Assembly (NCBI GenBank): GCA_021792135.1
Contig: JAJYVF010000017.1
Location: forward strand, 1 to 64,000
Source: Acidobacteriota bacterium
GTDB taxonomy: Bacteria; Acidobacteriota; Terriglobia; Terriglobales; Acidobacteriaceae
Reading direction: 5' to 3'
Length of the DNA stretch: 64,000 bases
Within the stretch, counting starts at the first letter, position 1, and the number at the start of each line of letters is the position of its first letter. Of the stretch, positions 1-8,851 are shown in pieces. The translations under genes were made by a program, and so were the position numbers. The notes beneath the pieces were generated by a model that worked only from the letters and a program-made list of their open reading frames with translations, searched no databases and was not told where the DNA came from.

Positions 1-127
1 GCTCTGGCCCTGTGCTCTCGGTTTCAGGATGCGGGCACCCTCATGCAGTTGCGCTTCGCTTCACCCGCTGTGACCCGCCTGTGACGGGACTTGCACCCGT
101 CAGTGTGCGCCCATGCCGGGCGCACAC
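1..127 (-). mobile_element. Group II intron, probably class C, 5' end (partial, runs off the left edge)
   Basis: Read on the minus strand from 127 downward, the sequence opens with GTGTG and then CCCGGCATGGG, and continues with GGGTGCAAGTCCCG and GAGGGTGCCC. From memory this order closely follows the start of the Oceanobacillus iheyensis group IIC intron (GUGUGCCCGGCAUGGG, GGGUGAGAGUCCCG, AAGGGUGUCC). A perfect 10-bp hairpin (103-112 with 118-127) and a 7-bp hairpin around TGCAAGT (82-102) fit domain I. The intron begins directly after the hairpin and U-tract of the lon terminator, which is the class C target type. The reverse transcriptase/maturase, domain V and the 3' splice site would lie left of the window, so I cannot tell whether it is complete. 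Confidence 0.75.
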
Positions 128-155
128 AGAAAAGCGCCGGGCCTTTGTCCGGCGC
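128..155 (-). terminator. Intrinsic terminator of lon, at the intron insertion point
   Basis: A 7-bp GC stem (134-140 with 149-155, GCGCCGG/CCGGCGC, loop 8 nt) is followed on the minus strand by TTTTCT. It lies 23 bases past the lon stop codon. The U-tract abuts the inferred 5' end of the group II intron. Confidence 0.8.
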
Positions 156-178
156 CTCTGTACGCTCAGCCCTACAGG

Positions 179-2617
179 CTAAGCGCTGGCATGGAGCACT
201 TCCTCCCGGATCGCCTGATCGTGGCGCTCTTCCGCCGTCGAGCGCGGAAGCGCTACGGCGAGAACGTCCTCGATCCGGCTGGCGTAGTGGAGGGTAACCC
301 CCTCCACCTGCTCGGGCATCAGGTCCTCTTCCACATTCAGCCGGTTTTCTGCCGGCAGGACGACATCCTTGACGCCCGCGCGCTTGGCCGCAAGGAACTT
401 CTCCTTGATACCGCCCACGGGGAGCACATTGCCGCTCAGCGTGATCTCGCCGGTCATGGCCGTCAGCGGACGGACCGGTGTATCGGTGAGCAGCGAAACC
501 AGGGAGGTAGCCATGGTCACACCGGCTGAGGGGCCGTCCTTGGGGATGGCGCCCGAGGGCACGTGGATGTGGATATCGGTATCCTTCATCACGTCCTCGT
601 CGAGACCCAGCGCCCGCGCGTTGGAACGAACCCAGGTCAGCGCCGCCTGCATGGACTCCTGCATCACCTCGCCGATCTGACCGGTCATGGTGAAGCCTCC
701 CTTGCCCTTCATGCGATTGGCTTCGATGAAGAGAACGTCGCCGCCAGCCGGTGTCCAGGCCAGGCCCACGGATACGCCTGCGCGCTTCGTGCGCTCGGCG
801 ATCTCCGTATCGACCCGCACCTTGATGCCACCCAGAAACTCCTGTATGACCTCTTTGGTGACGACCAGCTTCTCCGTCCTGCCTTCGGCGATGCGGCGCG
901 CCTGTTTCCGGCACAGCGTCCCGATCTGTTGCTCCAGTTTGCGGACGCCCGCTTCGCGCGTGTAGTGGCGCACGATGTAATTGACGGAATCCTCGGGAAA
1001 CTCGATGTTCTCCGGCTGGACGCCGTTCTCTCTGATCTGCCGGGGAATCAGGTAGCGGAAGGCGATGTGCTTCTTCTCCTCCTCGGTATAGCCCTGCAGT
1101 TCGATGATCTCCATGCGGTCGCGCAGCGGCTCCGGCACCGTATCCAGCACGTTGGCGGTGCAAATAAAGAGCACCTTCGACAGGTCAAAGGGCTGATCGA
1201 GGTAGTTATCGCGGAAGGTGTAGTTCTGCTCCGGATCGAGGATCTCGAGCAGAGCCGATGCCGGATCGCCGCGGAAATCGCGGCCCAGCTTGTCGACCTC
1301 GTCGAGCATGAATACCGGGTCGTTGGCCCCGGCGCGGCGCAGGTTCTGGATAATCTGCCCTGGCAGCGCGCCGATGTAGGTACGGCGGTGTCCGCGCAGC
1401 TCGGCCTCGTCGTGCATGCCGCCCAGAGAAATCCGGCGGAACTCGCGGCTGAGCGCGCGCGCAATGCTGCGGCCCAGCGAGGTCTTACCCACGCCCGGAG
1501 GTCCCACGAAGCAGAGGATCGGTCCCTTCATGTCGGCCTTGAGACGGCGGACGGAGAGATAGTCCAGGATGCGCTCCTTGACCTTCTTCAGGTCGTAGTG
1601 ATCCTCGTCGAGGATCTCCTTCGCCTTGGTGATGTCCACGTCCGTTGTGCCGGAGGACTTCGACCACGGCAGCACCGCCAGCCACTCGATGTAGTTGCGG
1701 GTCAGCGAGTAGTCGGCTGCCATCGGCGACATGCGCGAGAGACGGTTCAGCTCCTTCAGAGCCTCCTTCTTCGTCTCCTCCGGCATGCCGGCCGCTTCGA
1801 TCTTCTGTTTCAGATCCTCGATATCCTTCTGGCCCTCGTCCATTTCGCCGAGTTCCTTCTGGATGGCCTTGAGCTGCTCGCGGAGGTAGTAATCGCGCTG
1901 CGACTGCTGCACCTGATCCTGCACTTCGGACTGGATCTTGTTGCGCAGCTGCTGTACCTCGAGCTCCTTGGCGAGGTGTTTGTTGATGCGCTCCAGCCGC
2001 GCCGCGACCTCGGGAGTCTCCAGCAGCTCCTGCTTGTCGCTGGTTGCGAGGAACGGCAGGGAGGAAGCGATGAAGTCAACGAGGCGTCCGGGCTCGTCGA
2101 TGTTCATGGCGATGGTCTGCAGCTCGTCCGACAGCGTGGGCGAGGCCGATACGATCTGCTGAAACTGGGTGACGACGTTGCGCTGCAGGGCTTCCAGGGA
2201 GGGGTTTTTCGGTGCCGGAACCTCCGGAATGGTCTCGACCGAAGCCAGCATGAAGGGTTCGATCTTCGAGAACTCGCCCAGCCGGACCCGCTCCGTGCCT
2301 TCGGTGAAGACAAAGAGGCTCTGATTCGGCATTTTCACGACTTTGTGCACCGTCGCGAGGGTGCCAAATGCATGGAGATCCTGGGGTTGAGGCGCGTCGA
2401 CGCGTGCGTCGCGCTGCGCCACGACCACAATGCTCTTCTCCTCGCCCAGCGAGTTGATCAGCTGGATCGAGCTTTCGCGGCCCACGGTCAGCGGCAGCAC
2501 CGCATGCGGAAAGAGAACCGTATCCCGAACGGGCAGAATGGGCAGAACGCGGTCACCACTGCCTTCGCGCTGGCGGGTATCCCCGGGGTGAATGACGCTA
2601 ATGAAATCGCTAGCCAT
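179..2617 (-). CDS. lon: ATP-dependent protease Lon
   Basis: Cytosolic AAA+ serine protease (EC 3.4.21.53) that unfolds and degrades damaged and regulatory proteins as a hexamer. The 812-residue product has the whole family layout: an N-terminal substrate domain (about 20-215), a coiled linker, an ATPase module with Walker A GPPGVGKT at 372-379 and Walker [10 protein letters not shown], and a C-terminal protease domain. The dyad is Ser697 (in GPSAG) and Lys740 (in GGIKEKF), 43 residues apart as in E. coli Lon. The ATG is preceded by AAGGA at 6 bases. pheA lies 243 bases upstream on the same strand; I see no clear CIRCE or HAIR heat-shock operator in that gap. Identification is very secure. 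Confidence 0.98.
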   Translation of the reverse strand: MASDFISVIHPGDTRQREGSGDRVLPILPVRDTVLFPHAVLPLTVGRESSIQLINSLGEEKSIVVVAQRDARVDAPQPQDLHAFGTLATVHKVVKMPNQSLFVFTEGTERVRLGEFSKIEPFMLASVETIPEVPAPKNPSLEALQRNVVTQFQQIVSASPTLSDELQTIAMNIDEPGRLVDFIASSLPFLATSDKQELLETPEVAARLERINKHLAKELEVQQLRNKIQSEVQDQVQQSQRDYYLREQLKAIQKELGEMDEGQKDIEDLKQKIEAAGMPEETKKEALKELNRLSRMSPMAADYSLTRNYIEWLAVLPWSKSSGTTDVDITKAKEILDEDHYDLKKVKERILDYLSVRRLKADMKGPILCFVGPPGVGKTSLGRSIARALSREFRRISLGGMHDEAELRGHRRTYIGALPGQIIQNLRRAGANDPVFMLDEVDKLGRDFRGDPASALLEILDPEQNYTFRDNYLDQPFDLSKVLFICTANVLDTVPEPLRDRMEIIELQGYTEEEKKHIAFRYLIPRQIRENGVQPENIEFPEDSVNYIVRHYTREAGVRKLEQQIGTLCRKQARRIAEGRTEKLVVTKEVIQEFLGGIKVRVDTEIAERTKRAGVSVGLAWTPAGGDVLFIEANRMKGKGGFTMTGQIGEVMQESMQAALTWVRSNARALGLDEDVMKDTDIHIHVPSGAIPKDGPSAGVTMATSLVSLLTDTPVRPLTAMTGEITLSGNVLPVGGIKEKFLAAKRAGVKDVVLPAENRLNVEEDLMPEQVEGVTLHYASRIEDVLAVALPRSTAEERHDQAIREEVLHASA

Positions 2618-2860
2618 TGAGTGTCCTTATATCAGATAATTACCCATTGGATTCAGCAGATGTGAAAAAGTACCATGTCCCGCGGCTCTCCCGGCTGGTT
2701 CTTTTCCCTTTTGGACCTTTCTGAAGGAAGGCCCTTCCGCCGTGCGGGATGCCGACACCTCTAAAGACGGCCAGATTCCCCCTGGTGCTCTCTATCGGCA
2801 AATCGGATTCATCGGTTGAAAAATGGGATCTTCCATCATGAATCCGGTCCGGAGGAGCTT

Positions 2861-3685
2861 TCAGCCGCCGGGACGGGCGGCGCGGTAACGCCCCAGCTCC
2901 CGGACCATCGAGCAGTGGCGGGGCAGGAGTTCGAGGGCCTTGTCCGCTGCCTGCGGATCCGCAAGCTGATAATCGGTATAGAAGACGTACTCCCATGGCC
3001 GCCCCGGAACCGGTCGAGATTCAATACGGGTCAGATTCGTCCCCAGTTCCGCAAACACCTGGAGCGCGTCGACCAGCGTTCCCGCCCGATTTTCCACGGT
3101 GAAGGCCAGACTGACCTTGTCAGGATGGGGCTCGGGCTGAACCCGCTCCCGGCGGCGGATCAGGAAAAAGCGCGTAAAGTTCTCCGGATTGTCCTCGATG
3201 CCGGCCAGCAGGATCTGGCCGCCATAGTGCGCGGCGGCCTGAGCGCTGGCGATTCCGCCAATGCCCGGGTCGCGCAGTTCCATCAGTTGCTTCACGCTGC
3301 CGGCCGTGTCGTAAAAAGGGGCAGCTTCGATCTCCGGGTGCTCGGCAAAAAAGCGGCGGCACTGCGCCAGCGCCACCGGATGCGAATAAACCTGCCGGAC
3401 GGTTTTCAGGCCTGCTCCGGGAACGCCGATCAGGTTGTGCCGGATGCGCAGCAGCCATTCGCTCTCGATGGCGACATCGTGCGCAAGCAGAAGATCGTAG
3501 TGCTCGAGGACCGAGCCTGCGAGCGAATTCTCGATGGGGATGACCGCCCCGTCGGCCGCGCCATCGGTCACCGCTGCAAAGACTTCCGCCGAAAGCGCAC
3601 AGGGCACGATGGTTGCCCCGGGTACGGCTTTTAATGCGGCTTCATGGCTGAACGAGCCGGGCTCGCCCTGAATCGTGAGTCTCAA
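2861..3685 (-). CDS. pheA: Prephenate dehydratase
   Basis: Converts prephenate to phenylpyruvate in phenylalanine synthesis (EC 4.2.1.51). The 274-residue protein is the monofunctional type without chorismate mutase. The catalytic domain (about 1-185) carries ENSLAGSV, YDTAGSV and NFTRFFLI, including the Thr-Arg-Phe active-site triplet. A C-terminal ACT domain (about 192-270, with the ESRP motif) should bind phenylalanine for feedback control. The start must be TTG at 3685: an in-frame stop lies five codons upstream and the first residues (MRLTIQGEPGSFSHEAA) match the family N-terminus. It diverges from the small stress genes at 3795. Confidence 0.95.
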   Translation of the reverse strand: MRLTIQGEPGSFSHEAALKAVPGATIVPCALSAEVFAAVTDGAADGAVIPIENSLAGSVLEHYDLLLAHDVAIESEWLLRIRHNLIGVPGAGLKTVRQVYSHPVALAQCRRFFAEHPEIEAAPFYDTAGSVKQLMELRDPGIGGIASAQAAAHYGGQILLAGIEDNPENFTRFFLIRRRERVQPEPHPDKVSLAFTVENRAGTLVDALQVFAELGTNLTRIESRPVPGRPWEYVFYTDYQLADPQAADKALELLPRHCSMVRELGRYRAARPGG

Positions 3686-3794
3686 ACCCTCATCCTCTCA
3701 CTCCTTTGTAAACCAACGGCAACCCTAAAGGGCTCAGGCGCACCCTATACAAACGTTTGGGCAGAGAATCCTCGGGAAAGGAGAGAGAGGCCGC

Positions 3795-3947
3795 ATGCTT
3801 TGGACATTGTTTGTGATCCTGCTGATCGCATGGCTGGTCGGGTTGATCGGCTTCCACGTGGTCGCCTGGTACGTCCACATTCTGCTGATCCTGGCGCTCG
3901 TGGTTCTGGTCATCCAGCTCATCAGCGGACGACGAAGCGCGGTGTGA
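3795..3947 (+). CDS. Small membrane protein, lmo0937/DUF5670 type
   Basis: A 50-residue peptide made almost wholly of two hydrophobic segments (about 2-22 and 24-43) joined by a short HVVAWYVH turn, ending in a basic tail (SGRRSAV). The pattern LW.L..ILL..WL.G...H...W.VH.LL..A.V resembles the short lmo0937 family of predicted inner-membrane stress proteins, whose function is unknown. GGAG lies about 12 bases before the ATG. The csbD gene follows 62 bases downstream, and the pairing of two general-stress proteins suggests joint expression. Confidence in a real gene is good; the role is open. Confidence 0.7.
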   Translation: MLWTLFVILLIAWLVGLIGFHVVAWYVHILLILALVVLVIQLISGRRSAV

Positions 3948-3972
3948 ACTGCGCTCCCGTAGAACAAGAAGT

Positions 3973-3992
3973 CTGCCGGGCTCACCCGGCAG
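3973..3992 (+). promoter_or_regulatory. Hairpin between the two small stress genes
   Basis: Perfect 8-bp stem (3973-3980 with 3985-3992, CTGCCGGG/CCCGGCAG) with a 4-nt loop, ending eight bases before the AGGAG of csbD. There is no U-tract, so it is more likely an mRNA-stabilising or processing element than a terminator. Confidence 0.45.
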
Positions 3993-4009
3993 CACAGGAG
4001 AACATACTT

Positions 4010-4324
4010 ATGAATTCGGATCAGGTGAAAGGAAAGGCTAACGAGATCGCCGGTAAGGTGAAACAGGGAACCGGAGAAGCCATTGGAAACGACCGCCTCG
4101 CAAACCAGGGCGTGGCCGACCAGGTGAAGGGCGCCGCGCAGCAGACGTGGGGCAACGTGAAAGATGCAGCCCACCAGACCGCCGAAACCGCTGAAGCTGA
4201 GCGGGAGCGCAGTGCCGCCGAATCGCGCGAAAACATCTCTCGCGGCGTGGATAACGCGAAAGACCGCGCCAACGAGAAGATCGACGCATACAAAGAGAAC
4301 GAGCGGCTGCGCCGACCCGCTTAA
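4010..4324 (+). CDS. CsbD family stress protein with extended C-terminus
   Basis: A 104-residue, highly charged, all-helical protein. Residues 3-50 (QVKGKANEIAGKVKQGTGEA onward) match the CsbD domain of general-stress proteins, which are usually about 60-70 residues. Residues 55-104 add a further amphipathic stretch with heptad-like Ala/Glu/Lys spacing (AETAEAERERSAAESRENIS), reminiscent of LEA-type desiccation proteins. AGGAG lies 9 bases before the ATG. CsbD proteins are induced by general stress in Bacillus and their molecular role is unknown. A strong hairpin terminator follows. Confidence 0.88.
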   Translation: MNSDQVKGKANEIAGKVKQGTGEAIGNDRLANQGVADQVKGAAQQTWGNVKDAAHQTAETAEAERERSAAESRENISRGVDNAKDRANEKIDAYKENERLRRPA

Positions 4325-4346
4325 CCTGACTGCCGAGGTCAATCGC

Positions 4347-4380
4347 GGAGCCCGCGGGAGATTCCCCGCGGGCTCCCTTT
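4347..4380 (+). terminator. Intrinsic terminator after csbD
   Basis: A 12-bp perfect stem (4347-4358 with 4365-4376) with a 6-nt loop, followed by CTTT. It lies 22 bases past the csbD stop, before the convergent glgA. Confidence 0.8.
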
Positions 4381-4433
4381 CATTGCGGCCCGAGGACTGG
4401 ATATCCCCAGCCTCTGTTCACTCCCGGGGATTT

Positions 4434-5897
4434 TCAGCTCCGTCGCCGGGCCACTTCCTCGTAGACTCCCACATACTCCGCGGCAGATCGAGGCCAGGAA
4501 AAATCCTGCAGCATCCCGTTCCGCATCAGGGTCGCCCAGGTGTCCTTGTAACGGAAAGCGCCCAGCGCCCGCTGGATCGCGGCCCGCAAATCCTCCGGCT
4601 TGTATTCGTGAAACTTAAAACCGGTTCCGGTGCCCGTCTCCGGGTTCCACTCCTCAACCGTGTCTTCGAGGCCGCCGGTTGACCTCACAATTGGCGGTGT
4701 GCCGTAGCGCATACTGTAGAACTGGTTCAGCCCGCTGGGCTCATAGCGTGAGGGCATGAGGAAGATATCGGCGCCTGCTTCCACCTTATGCGCCAGCGCA
4801 TCGTCGTAGCCGATCTTCACCAGCACGCGGCCGCCGGAACGCGATGCGAGTTCGCGAAAGAAGTTCTCGTAATAGCTCTCGCCGGAGCCCATCACCACCA
4901 GCACCGTATCTTCCTGCAGCAGCGCATCCGCGACTCTTTCGATCAGATCGATGCCCTTCTGCGTTGCCATCCGCGTCACCATCCCCAGCACCGCAGTGGT
5001 GTCATTGACCGGACCGGCTCCGAAGGCGTGCAGCAGATCGCGCCGGCAATCGGCCTTGCCTGCCAGGTTCTCCGCCGTATAATGCGCCGCGATGTTGCCA
5101 TCGGTGGCCGGGTTCCACTTCGCGTAGTCGACGCCGTTCAGAATGCCGTGCAGATCGCCTGCGCGGCGGCGCAGAATCCCCTCCAGGCCCCGGCCGAATT
5201 CCGGCGTCTGAATCTCCTCGGCATAGCGGCGGCTCACGGTAGTGAGCGCATCGGAGTAGACGATGCCGCCCTTCAGGAAGCTGAACTTGTCGTAGTACTC
5301 CAGACGTTCCGCCGTGAAGAGGTCCCGGGGAAAGAGCAGCCGATCGAGCGTGGGTGCCGGAAAGACCCCCTGATACCCGGCGTTATGAATGGTCAGCACC
5401 GCTCCGCATTTTCGCAATGCGGGATCGAAGAAATACAGGGTACGCAGATACACCGGCAGCAGGGCGGTTTGCCAGTCGTGCACGTGAAAGACATGGGGCA
5501 CGCCCAGCTGCTTGGAGGCCTCGATCGCGGCCCGGCAGAGCAGAGCAAAGCGCTCCCAGTTGTCCTGGTATTCGCTGCCCACCGGCCCGTACAGCCATTC
5601 GCGGTCGAAAAGCTCCGGACAGTCGACAAACCAGGTCTGCACGCCGTCATGCATTCCGCCGTCCACGATGGCCGCGAAGCGGTTATAGAACAGGAACGGA
5701 ATGGTAATGCTGCGAACCGCGTGTCTCTTCTCGCTCTTCGCAGGCATTCGCTCCCGCACCTGCCGGTAGTAAGGCAGGTACAGGGACACCTGGTGGCCGA
5801 GCTTCGCAATCTCGCGCGGCAGTGCGCCGACGACTTCGCCCAGACCGCCTGTGGTGGCCCAGGGTGCGCACTCCGATGCCGCAAAAGCAATATGCAT
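4434..5897 (-). CDS. glgA: Glycogen (starch) synthase, GT5 family
   Basis: Transfers glucose from ADP-glucose to a growing alpha-1,4-glucan (EC 2.4.1.21). The 487-residue protein has the two Rossmann domains of GT5 enzymes: an N-terminal domain starting MHIAFAASECAPW, and a C-terminal nucleotide-sugar domain with MPSRYEPSGLNQFYSMRYGT and STGGLEDTV. The ATG has GGAG 9 bases upstream. One oddity: the N-terminal KTGGL motif, whose lysine contacts ADP-glucose in E. coli GlgA (Lys15), reads ATTGGL here, with Thr15 where the Lys is expected. No other glycogen gene is in the window. It diverges from rsmA. Family assignment is secure; substrate preference is less so. Confidence 0.92.
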   Translation of the reverse strand: MHIAFAASECAPWATTGGLGEVVGALPREIAKLGHQVSLYLPYYRQVRERMPAKSEKRHAVRSITIPFLFYNRFAAIVDGGMHDGVQTWFVDCPELFDREWLYGPVGSEYQDNWERFALLCRAAIEASKQLGVPHVFHVHDWQTALLPVYLRTLYFFDPALRKCGAVLTIHNAGYQGVFPAPTLDRLLFPRDLFTAERLEYYDKFSFLKGGIVYSDALTTVSRRYAEEIQTPEFGRGLEGILRRRAGDLHGILNGVDYAKWNPATDGNIAAHYTAENLAGKADCRRDLLHAFGAGPVNDTTAVLGMVTRMATQKGIDLIERVADALLQEDTVLVVMGSGESYYENFFRELASRSGGRVLVKIGYDDALAHKVEAGADIFLMPSRYEPSGLNQFYSMRYGTPPIVRSTGGLEDTVEEWNPETGTGTGFKFHEYKPEDLRAAIQRALGAFRYKDTWATLMRNGMLQDFSWPRSAAEYVGVYEEVARRRS

Positions 5898-5938
5898 TCG
5901 AGGACTCCGTATTTCCCGGGACGCACTGATCCGGAAAA

Positions 5939-5979
5939 GCTGAGTCTAAACCCGTTTTTCCCCGCTGAGTCTAAACCCG
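5939..5979. repeat. 16-bp direct repeat between glgA and rsmA
   Basis: The sequence gctgagtctaaacccg occurs twice, at 5939-5954 and 5964-5979, 25 bases apart, in the divergent gap between glgA and rsmA. This spacing (about 2.4 helix turns) could suit a pair of regulator sites, or it may be a simple duplication. Confidence 0.6.
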
Positions 5980-6028
5980 GCAGCGGAGGCTCGCCGTTCA
6001 GGCTGCGCAGGCGGCACAATCAAAGCAG

Positions 6029-6835
6029 ATGCCGCAGCGAACCAGGCGACCCAAACTCGGACAGAATTTTCTCGTCAGCGCCACGGCGCAGGCCGCCATC
6101 GCCGATGCTCTCGGCGATGTTTCCCATCGCACCGTGGTCGAAATCGGGCCGGGACGAGGCGCGATCACCGCGATCCTTGCCCGCCGCGCGCAGCGCCTGA
6201 TCGCCATCGAGCTCGACCGCGAACTCGCACCGCGGCTGCAGGCCGACTTCGCCGGCCAGCCCGGTGTCGAAATCCTGCAGAAGGACATCCTCGAAACCGA
6301 TTTTGCCGCCCTCCGCGCCGCAAGCCAGGAGAAGCTGCTGGTCGTTGGGAATCTTCCCTACTACATCACCTCGGATATCCTGCTGCGGCTCTTCCGCTTC
6401 CACGCCTCGATCGAGCGCGCCGTCATCATGGTGCAGCGCGAGGTGGCGGATCGCATCGCCGCCAGCCCGGGCACGCGGGACTACGGCCTGCTCTCGGCGA
6501 CCACGCGGATGTACGCCCGGATCGAAAAGCTGCTCACACTGCCGCCCGGAGCCTTTTCGCCGCCGCCGCAGGTGCACTCCACGGTGCTGCGTCTGACCTT
6601 CGCTCCGCGCTTCGACGAGCTGAAAGTTGCGCCGGAGGACTTCCTGGCGTTCCTGCGGATTTCGTTCGCGCAGAAACGCAAGATGCTGGGGAAGAATCTG
6701 CGCACCGCCGGAGAAGACGCGCAAAGGGTGATCTCTGCGTTCGAAGCGAGCGGGGTCAACCCCCAATCCCGCGCGGAAGAACTGGACCTGCCACAGATGG
6801 CCTGCCTGTTCCGGCAGCTCCGGTTGCTCCGGTAA
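6029..6835 (+). CDS. rsmA: 16S rRNA (adenine1518/1519-N6)-dimethyltransferase
   Basis: RsmA/KsgA dimethylates two adjacent adenines in the 3'-terminal hairpin of 16S rRNA using SAM, late in 30S assembly. The 268-residue protein shows the family motifs in order: GQNFL (11-15), EIGPGRGAIT (SAM motif I), IAIELD (motif II), KDIL (motif III) and the catalytic NLPYYI. The C-terminal substrate domain ends with a leucine-rich segment typical of the family. It is divergent from glgA and convergent with the efflux pump. Length and motifs are normal. Confidence 0.96.
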   Translation: MPQRTRRPKLGQNFLVSATAQAAIADALGDVSHRTVVEIGPGRGAITAILARRAQRLIAIELDRELAPRLQADFAGQPGVEILQKDILETDFAALRAASQEKLLVVGNLPYYITSDILLRLFRFHASIERAVIMVQREVADRIAASPGTRDYGLLSATTRMYARIEKLLTLPPGAFSPPPQVHSTVLRLTFAPRFDELKVAPEDFLAFLRISFAQKRKMLGKNLRTAGEDAQRVISAFEASGVNPQSRAEELDLPQMACLFRQLRLLR

Positions 6836-6882
6836 CCTGTCGGAATCTGCCATTGGACTGTGCTGCGCTGAGGGTTCAGCCC

Positions 6883-8520
6883 TCACTCCAGCCTTACACC
6901 GCCGTCTTCTTCATGGCGAACGTGCTGGAACAGCCACGCCATCGCGCCAGCGGCAAAGGTCACCAGCGCGATCCAGCGGAAAACATCGATAAAGGCCCAG
7001 AGCAGTGCCTGCCGCTGCAGCTGGAGATACATGGCTCCCAGGGCGGCCGGCTGGCCTGCGGAATGTCCGAGGTGATATCCGAGCCAGGCGCCCATCGAGG
7101 CGACATGCTGCTGAAACCACGTGCCGGTCACCGGCACTGCGCCCGCTATCCGCGTCTGATGAAAACTGGCCCGCCGCACCAGCTCCGTGGTGGCCATCGA
7201 AATGCCCACGGATCCGCCGATATTGCGCAGCAGATTGAAAATCCCTGTGGCATTGCCCATCTGCTCGTTGCTCACCGTGGCCGTGGTCATGTAGCCGATA
7301 GGGACGAAGAGAAAACTCAGCCCGAATCCCGTCAGCACAATCGGGATGAGCATCGTCGTGGGCCCGATATCCAGATTGAGCCTCGCGAAGAGGATGGTGA
7401 ACGTGCCGAATGCCGCGAACCCGCACATCAGCAGCCATCGGTTATCCACCCGGTGGGTGATGTAGCCGACCAGGGGCAGCCCGATCATCGAGCCAATCCC
7501 GCGCGGAGCGACAATCAGACCGGCTGTGAGCGCGGTATAGCCCAGAACCTCCTGGTAAAAAAGCGGCATCATCGCGACGGTGACGTAGATCGCAAATCCC
7601 AGCATGAAAATGAGCAGGCAGCCGACGGCAAAGTTTCGATTCTGCGCCAGGATATGCAGGTCCACCAGAGGCTTGCGTGTGCGCCAGGAATGCCACAGGA
7701 ACCAGGACAGCGAAACCGCCAGGACCAGGGTCGCCCAGCGAATCCAGGGGGCGCTGAACCAGTCATCCTCCTGCCCCTTGTCGAGGATCACCTGCAGGCA
7801 ACCGGTCCACAGGCAGAGCAGGCCGAAGCCCAGGTTGTCGAAGGCTCCGGGCCTGGCATCGCGGATGTACGGCGGGTCGTGCACAAACCGGCTGATCATG
7901 AAGACTGCCAGGATTCCGACGGGAATGTTGATATAGAAGGCGTAGCGCCAGCTCAGGGTATCGGTAAGCCAGCCGCCGAAGGTCGGTCCCACGACCGGCG
8001 CCACGACCACGCCGAAGCCGAACAGGGCCATCGCCGCACCACGCTTTTTAGGAGGAAAGCTCTCCAGCAGGATGGCCTGGGAGAGCGGCTGAAGAGCGCC
8101 ACCGCCCGCCCCCTGCACCACCCGCGCCAGCAGAAGAATGGCCAGCGACGGAGCTGCGCCACACATGAAGGAGGAAGCGGTAAACAGGGTGACGCAGGTA
8201 ATCAGGAAGCGCTTGCGCCCGAAGCGCAGGGCGAACCAGTTGCTCGCCGGGAGCACGACCGCATTGGCAATGAGGTAGCTGGTGAGCACCCAGGTCGCTT
8301 CGGAGTTCGAGGCCGCCAGCGATCCGGCAATGTAGGGGAGCGCTACCGAGGCGATGGAGGTGTCCAGGACCTCCATGAACGTGGCCAGCATGACGGAGAT
8401 GGCCACAATCCAGGGGTTTTCTTCCGGAACCGCAGCCGCTTTCACACCGCTGCGTGGCGGCGGCAGCGCGCCCGCATCCGCGGCAACAACGGTGACCGAA
8501 GGTCCTGCGACGGTCGCCAT
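6883..8520 (-). CDS. DHA2/EmrB-type multidrug efflux transporter, MFS
   Basis: Predicted 14-helix proton-coupled exporter of the drug:H+ antiporter-2 family in the inner membrane. The 545 residues begin with a short soluble lead (about 1-35), then the first helix with FMEVLDTSIASVALP, which matches the EmrB signature LDxTIVNVALP. The antiporter motif C appears as GFGVVVAPVVGPTFGG and a motif A-like RFGRKR follows helix 2. GGAGG lies 5 bases before the ATG. No EmrA membrane-fusion partner or regulator gene is next to it, so the substrate cannot be named. A 6-bp palindrome at 8608-8626 in the upstream gap could be an operator. Confidence 0.92.
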   Translation of the reverse strand: MATVAGPSVTVVAADAGALPPPRSGVKAAAVPEENPWIVAISVMLATFMEVLDTSIASVALPYIAGSLAASNSEATWVLTSYLIANAVVLPASNWFALRFGRKRFLITCVTLFTASSFMCGAAPSLAILLLARVVQGAGGGALQPLSQAILLESFPPKKRGAAMALFGFGVVVAPVVGPTFGGWLTDTLSWRYAFYINIPVGILAVFMISRFVHDPPYIRDARPGAFDNLGFGLLCLWTGCLQVILDKGQEDDWFSAPWIRWATLVLAVSLSWFLWHSWRTRKPLVDLHILAQNRNFAVGCLLIFMLGFAIYVTVAMMPLFYQEVLGYTALTAGLIVAPRGIGSMIGLPLVGYITHRVDNRWLLMCGFAAFGTFTILFARLNLDIGPTTMLIPIVLTGFGLSFLFVPIGYMTTATVSNEQMGNATGIFNLLRNIGGSVGISMATTELVRRASFHQTRIAGAVPVTGTWFQQHVASMGAWLGYHLGHSAGQPAALGAMYLQLQRQALLWAFIDVFRWIALVTFAAGAMAWLFQHVRHEEDGGVRLE

Positions 8521-8851
8521 GCGTGCCTCCAGGCGACGCTACAGGGTAGGTTTTCCCGGAGCACATCGCTGTATCGCCGGTCACACCGCGATCATTTCCT
8601 GTTCCTGCCACGAACCATTCTCGTGGTCTCCTGGCCGCTGTCTCCATCCGGTCTACACGAGCAACCTGGCTGAGGAAAAACGGTACCGAAGTTTCCCTGT
8701 ACACTGACGACGACCCCTCCGTTACCAGCGGAAGAATTCCGCCATCGCGGCGCAGATCGGCTTCCGGTGCCGATGGTAGACTCGGGGCAAATCGGGTTGA
8801 GCAAGTGCATTGCGCGGCATAACCGCGGCCGCGCCGGAATGGAGCAGCAAC
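8521..8851. other. Divergent intergenic region, efflux pump / recA
   Basis: This 331-base gap holds no convincing gene. It contains an inverted repeat CCACGA-N7-TCGTGG at 8608-8626, placed about 90 bases before the pump ATG, which could be a repressor site. A TAGACT hexamer near 8774-8779 is a possible recA -10. I could not find a recognisable LexA box by eye. Confidence 0.4.

Noticed and set aside
102-127. The 10-bp hairpin at the left edge as a second lon terminator
   Set aside because: It lies behind the U-tract, lacks its own U-tract and fits the first stem of a group II intron better.
563-2620. A 685-codon open frame on the plus strand, antisense to lon
   Set aside because: It mirrors the lon frame in GC-rich DNA, has low-complexity Leu/His/Arg content, and matches no family; lon is certain.
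8810-8851. Upstream ATG giving recA 14 extra residues
   Set aside because: The GTG at 8852 has a ribosome site and matches the N-terminus of RecA proteins.
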